A DNA stretch of 64,000 bases from the NCBI GenBank assembly GCA_034766995.1, contig CM068314.1, forward strand, positions 27,744,108-27,808,107, in the 5' to 3' direction. Below the pieces are notes generated by a model that was given only the letters and a program-made list of their open reading frames with translations, made no database searches and was not told where the DNA came from. A program made the position numbers and the translations under genes. Every line of letters starts with the position of its first letter. Position 1 is the stretch's first letter. This document shows, in pieces, positions 57,277 through 64,000 of this stretch. Source of the DNA: Acanthacorydalis orientalis (taxonomy: Eukaryota > Arthropoda > Insecta > Megaloptera > Corydalidae).

Positions 57277-57342
<66 letters not shown>

Positions 57343-57646
57343 GCACACTGTTTATAAAAAATAAATTTAGCATATTGTCCTAACGCAAATTAAAAATATA
57401 TTTTACAAAATATATTAAAGAAAATATTAATTTTCTATTTTCTTCAAGAAATTAAGTAAAGATCAAAAATGTATTATTTCTAGTAATTATTTTAAAACAG
57501 TGTAATATCATCTGAGATCATTAAAATTGAACATTCTCTTATTCAAATTTCAAAAGTATTGTATTTTTGTAAAAGTGTTAAAAAATTGGAATAAAATAAG
57601 TAAAATTGTAAAACCATTAATAAATGATTTATTCATATTATATATC

Positions 57647-57727
<81 letters not shown>

Positions 57728-57943
57728 AGTTATGTTTATATCATTTCATTATGTATTATTTTCAAGATAACACAAATCCGGTACAAATTGATAATTTTTT
57801 AAAAAAATATGTTGTCTGTCTCGTCGTTGACGTATAATGCGAAGCCATACGAGGTCAATCTCATGATGTCTGATTATGTGCAGACGATAGGACAACAAAT
57901 GATCACTTGATTTTTGGACCTGGCTGATAAAATTTTTCATATA

Positions 57944-58044
57944 TGTATATATATATATTAACCAATATATATATATATATTAACCAATATTTTATAAATT
58001 AATAGTTACTTAGACATATTTTTCTATTTACATAGCAAATAATT

Positions 58045-58081
<37 letters not shown>

Positions 58082-58099
58082 AATATCTAATATCTAATA

Positions 58100-58170
<71 letters not shown>

Positions 58171-58172
58171 GA
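57944..58172. repeat. Complex tandem repeats: attaaccaat unit and (ATCTAAT)4
   Basis: tatattaaccaatatat occurs twice 22 bp apart at about 57955-57990. At about 58078-58105 the heptamer atctaat repeats about four times between two (TA)n arrays, and (GATA)n follows at about 58170-58182. Confidence 0.85.
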
Positions 58173-58955
58173 TAGATAGATATAGAAATACAATACAATG
58201 ATTCATTTTTCTACAAAAGGAAATACAAAAAAATTATAATTCCTTGTTGTATAGTTCTGATATTCGTATATTTTACAATATTTATGTTTTAGCCATTTAA
58301 CTAATGTCTATCTATATCTAAAAATTACTTTCAATAGTAACATGTTCTATTAATTTTGAAATTTATGAATGATAATTTTCAAAAAGGCATATTTTGTTGT
58401 TTTTTTCTTAGTATGTAGTCTTAATGAATTTGTCCTATAAGTAATTTTTGATTCTAGTTTTTCAATAAAATTTCAGGGACTTATAATTTCTTTTCAAACT
58501 CAACGTATTAATTATTATCTATTTTTAATTTCATCATTGCTAATTCGAGCATTGCTTTTAGATTAAAACGACATTTTTTTCTTTTGATAGAAGAGAGTTG
58601 AATAACTTTTTGAAACACCATACACCAATAAATCTTATTTTTTCTTGCAGCATTATTTATTTTTGTGAAAGATATTCCCTAGATTTTGACAAATGTTACA
58701 TTAAAAGCCAAATTGAAAGTTTATTAAATCTTTTTCAGTGCTCTGTGTAACAGGTTATACCTTTTCTCGAAATAAAGAATATTTTCTACACTTTTTCTCA
58801 ATGGAAGTTTTCATGTCATTACTCATATTTTCGAGTAATATCACATTAAAAGGTACAAAAACTATCAAAAATCGCGGGCTGATGCATTTGAATGGATCTA
58901 TCTCTAAAAAAATCCTATCAAATATATTTTATTTAACTTGTATTCATAAAAAGAT

Positions 58956-59025
<70 letters not shown>

Positions 59026-59361
59026 ACATATATATATGTGTGTATGTGTGTGTGTGTGTACGTATAAAATGGAATATTTTTTTCTTATTTTATTTTGGTG
59101 TATTGTCTTATTAAAATGTTTGGATAACATAAAAGTTTTATTTAAAATAAATTACGTTATTCATAAAAAAATATTATTAATCTATAAAACTTCTATAAAC
59201 AAAAAAAAATATAATATACAGTTTATGAAGTGTATATTTTTTATTGATTTTTTTGAATAAAGATTAAATTTCATGTTATGTATATAAATTCTTTTTTTTA
59301 TAAAAATAATGTAAAATATAGTAGTCGTATATATACAGTTATGTGGCAACTTTCTAGCATG

Positions 59362-59433
59362 TCTTCGGTAGTATAGTGGTCAGTATCCCCGCCTGTCACG
59401 CGGGAGACCGGGGTTCGATTCCCCGCCGGAGAG
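59362..59433 (+). tRNA. tRNA-Asp (anticodon GTC)
   Basis: A 72-nt cloverleaf without intron. Acceptor arms TCTTCGG / CCGGAGA pair (one G-T), with discriminator G at 59433. The D arm begins GTAGTATAGTGGT. The anticodon stem CCCGC/GCGGG encloses loop CTGTCAC with GTC at 59395-59397. The T arm is CCGGGGTTCGATTCCCCG. The A and B boxes for RNA polymerase III are intact, and a TTTTTT run at about 59437-59442 is a plausible terminator. CCA is not encoded, as usual for nuclear genes. Confidence 0.97.
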
Positions 59434-63190
<3,757 letters not shown>

Positions 63191-63262
63191 AGGGGACACC
63201 CGGGTTTGAACCGGGGACCTCTCGATCTGCAGTCGAATGCTCTACCACTGAGCTATATCCCC
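63191..63262 (-). tRNA. tRNA-Cys (anticodon GCA)
   Basis: A 72-nt cloverleaf on the minus strand without intron. Acceptor arms GGGGATA / TGTCCCC pair (one T-G), and the discriminator is T as typical for tRNA-Cys. The D arm contains TAGCTCAGTGGTAGAGCA. The anticodon loop CTGCAGA gives GCA (plus-strand tgc at 63228-63230). The T arm is CCCCGGTTCAAACCCGGG. A run of five T on the minus strand (plus 63175-63179) can end transcription. Confidence 0.97.
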
Positions 63263-64000
63263 TACGTACACGCATCGTTTAGGATGATTTAAAAGCTGAT
63301 CATAATAGAAATGATAGTCTTGTGCAATATGTACGTGTTAAAACTTATAAACACCTTTAAATAATAATACCTATATTATCATATTCATACTATTATATTA
63401 GCCTGTAAATATTATGTATTGATTAATACCGCTACGTTTACTAAATTATATATATATATATATATTGCTAATTAAGAATTAAATTTTACTTTGTTCTAAA
63501 AACAAAGTATTATTTTGAGAACAAATTTACTCCGTATTTTATTATTATTTAAGTTTTATTTAATTAAAACAATATTTTATGTTAGAAACATTTTCAATAG
63601 TGCATTAATTTTATTTTAATGTTATAAAAAATATTTGGTAGGCATTACACATGGTTAAGTTATATTGGTTAGTTACGGTTAGTTATATAATTTTATTATA
63701 TAACTAACCATAACTAACCAACATGGTTAGTTATATAATTTTCCTACAATTTACTTACAGAATGGCTATTTAGCTGTTCATTTGTGTTTGATGATACAGT
63801 TAAATGGTCGCTAAAATTCAAAGTGTATAATCTTGTTAATATGTTCTGTAAATTTTAAAATTCGTTTTATTTAGACAGTGTCTAGTTTGTGTCAATTCTT
63901 ATATAATGTATCTTCTTATTTATTTTTAAATGCAGTTCGTGTTTCTGGAAAATCTTAATTAAAGGTAATTATTTTGATATAGTTCAGCGGTTTTACATTA
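63263..64000. other. AT-rich window end
   Basis: Holds a short (TA)n at 63446-63464 and the 27-bp hairpin at 63665-63721. No coding potential was seen. Confidence 0.5.
63665..63721. repeat. Near-perfect 27-bp hairpin
   Basis: Left arm 63665-63691 (ttggttagttacggttagtt onward) and right arm 63695-63721 are reverse complements with one mismatch, with a 3-base loop (ttt). The short form ggttagttatataatttt repeats once more at about 63724-63741. It may be a foldback-element remnant or small cruciform; the purpose is unknown. Confidence 0.85.

Larger units (their letters stand above)
45301..59361. other. Gene desert or large intron, second part
   Basis: No exon recognised. Arrays lie at 45361-45434, 45677-45920, 47324-47368, 47742-47781, 48742-48787, 48996-49046, 49579-49622, 50825-50886, 51060-51160 (with (CA)n), 51900-51957, 53089-53115, 53238-53276, 54491-54575, 55230-55286, 55556-55619, 56071-56102, 57279-57341, 57651-57724, 57944-58172 and 58961-59060. 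A small hairpin cggggatgaaatcaccccg is at about 51426-51444. Confidence 0.5.

Overview
The window looks like nuclear DNA from an insect, most probably a hymenopteran (bee-like). The evidence is very high A+T, small spliced introns with GT..AG ends, protein sequences of clear animal type, eukaryotic tRNA genes without encoded CCA, and several dozen (TA)n microsatellites. The hymenopteran assignment is inference from composition and protein character; no database search was possible.

Layout. (1) 1-12.9 kb: gene-poor AT-rich DNA with a dozen microsatellites, one GC-richer patch (about 3.2-3.7 kb) and one broken, unrecognised reading frame near 12.2-12.4 kb. (2) 12.9-24.9 kb: a compact cluster of six spliced housekeeping genes, each rebuilt exon by exon: CENPS/MHF1 (-), DCAF8 (+), TMEM147 (-), METTL18 (+), PNPO (-), SRPRB (+). 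They form three head-to-head pairs (CENPS/DCAF8, TMEM147/METTL18, PNPO/SRPRB), with start codons 929, 431 and 222 bp apart, and the pairs meet tail to tail. (3) 24.9-59.3 kb: a gene desert, or intron of a large gene, full of (TA)n arrays. It holds a CpG-rich patch at 33.0-33.6 kb with a candidate signal-peptide first exon, a short non-autonomous Helitron, a MITE-like foldback element, and three copies of a small interspersed repeat. (4) 59.3-63.3 kb: two single tRNA genes, tRNA-Asp(GTC) on + and tRNA-Cys(GCA) on -, in otherwise noncoding DNA.

The six cluster genes do not form one pathway: kinetochore/Fanconi-linked histone fold, CUL4 substrate receptor, ER membrane proteins (TMEM147, SRPRB), ribosomal-protein histidine methylation, and vitamin B6 metabolism. 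Their arrangement fits shared bidirectional promoters of constitutively expressed genes. I see no unusual multi-gene system. The main leads are the candidate secreted or membrane protein first exon at 33.3 kb, the small repeat families, and the inverted compound microsatellites.
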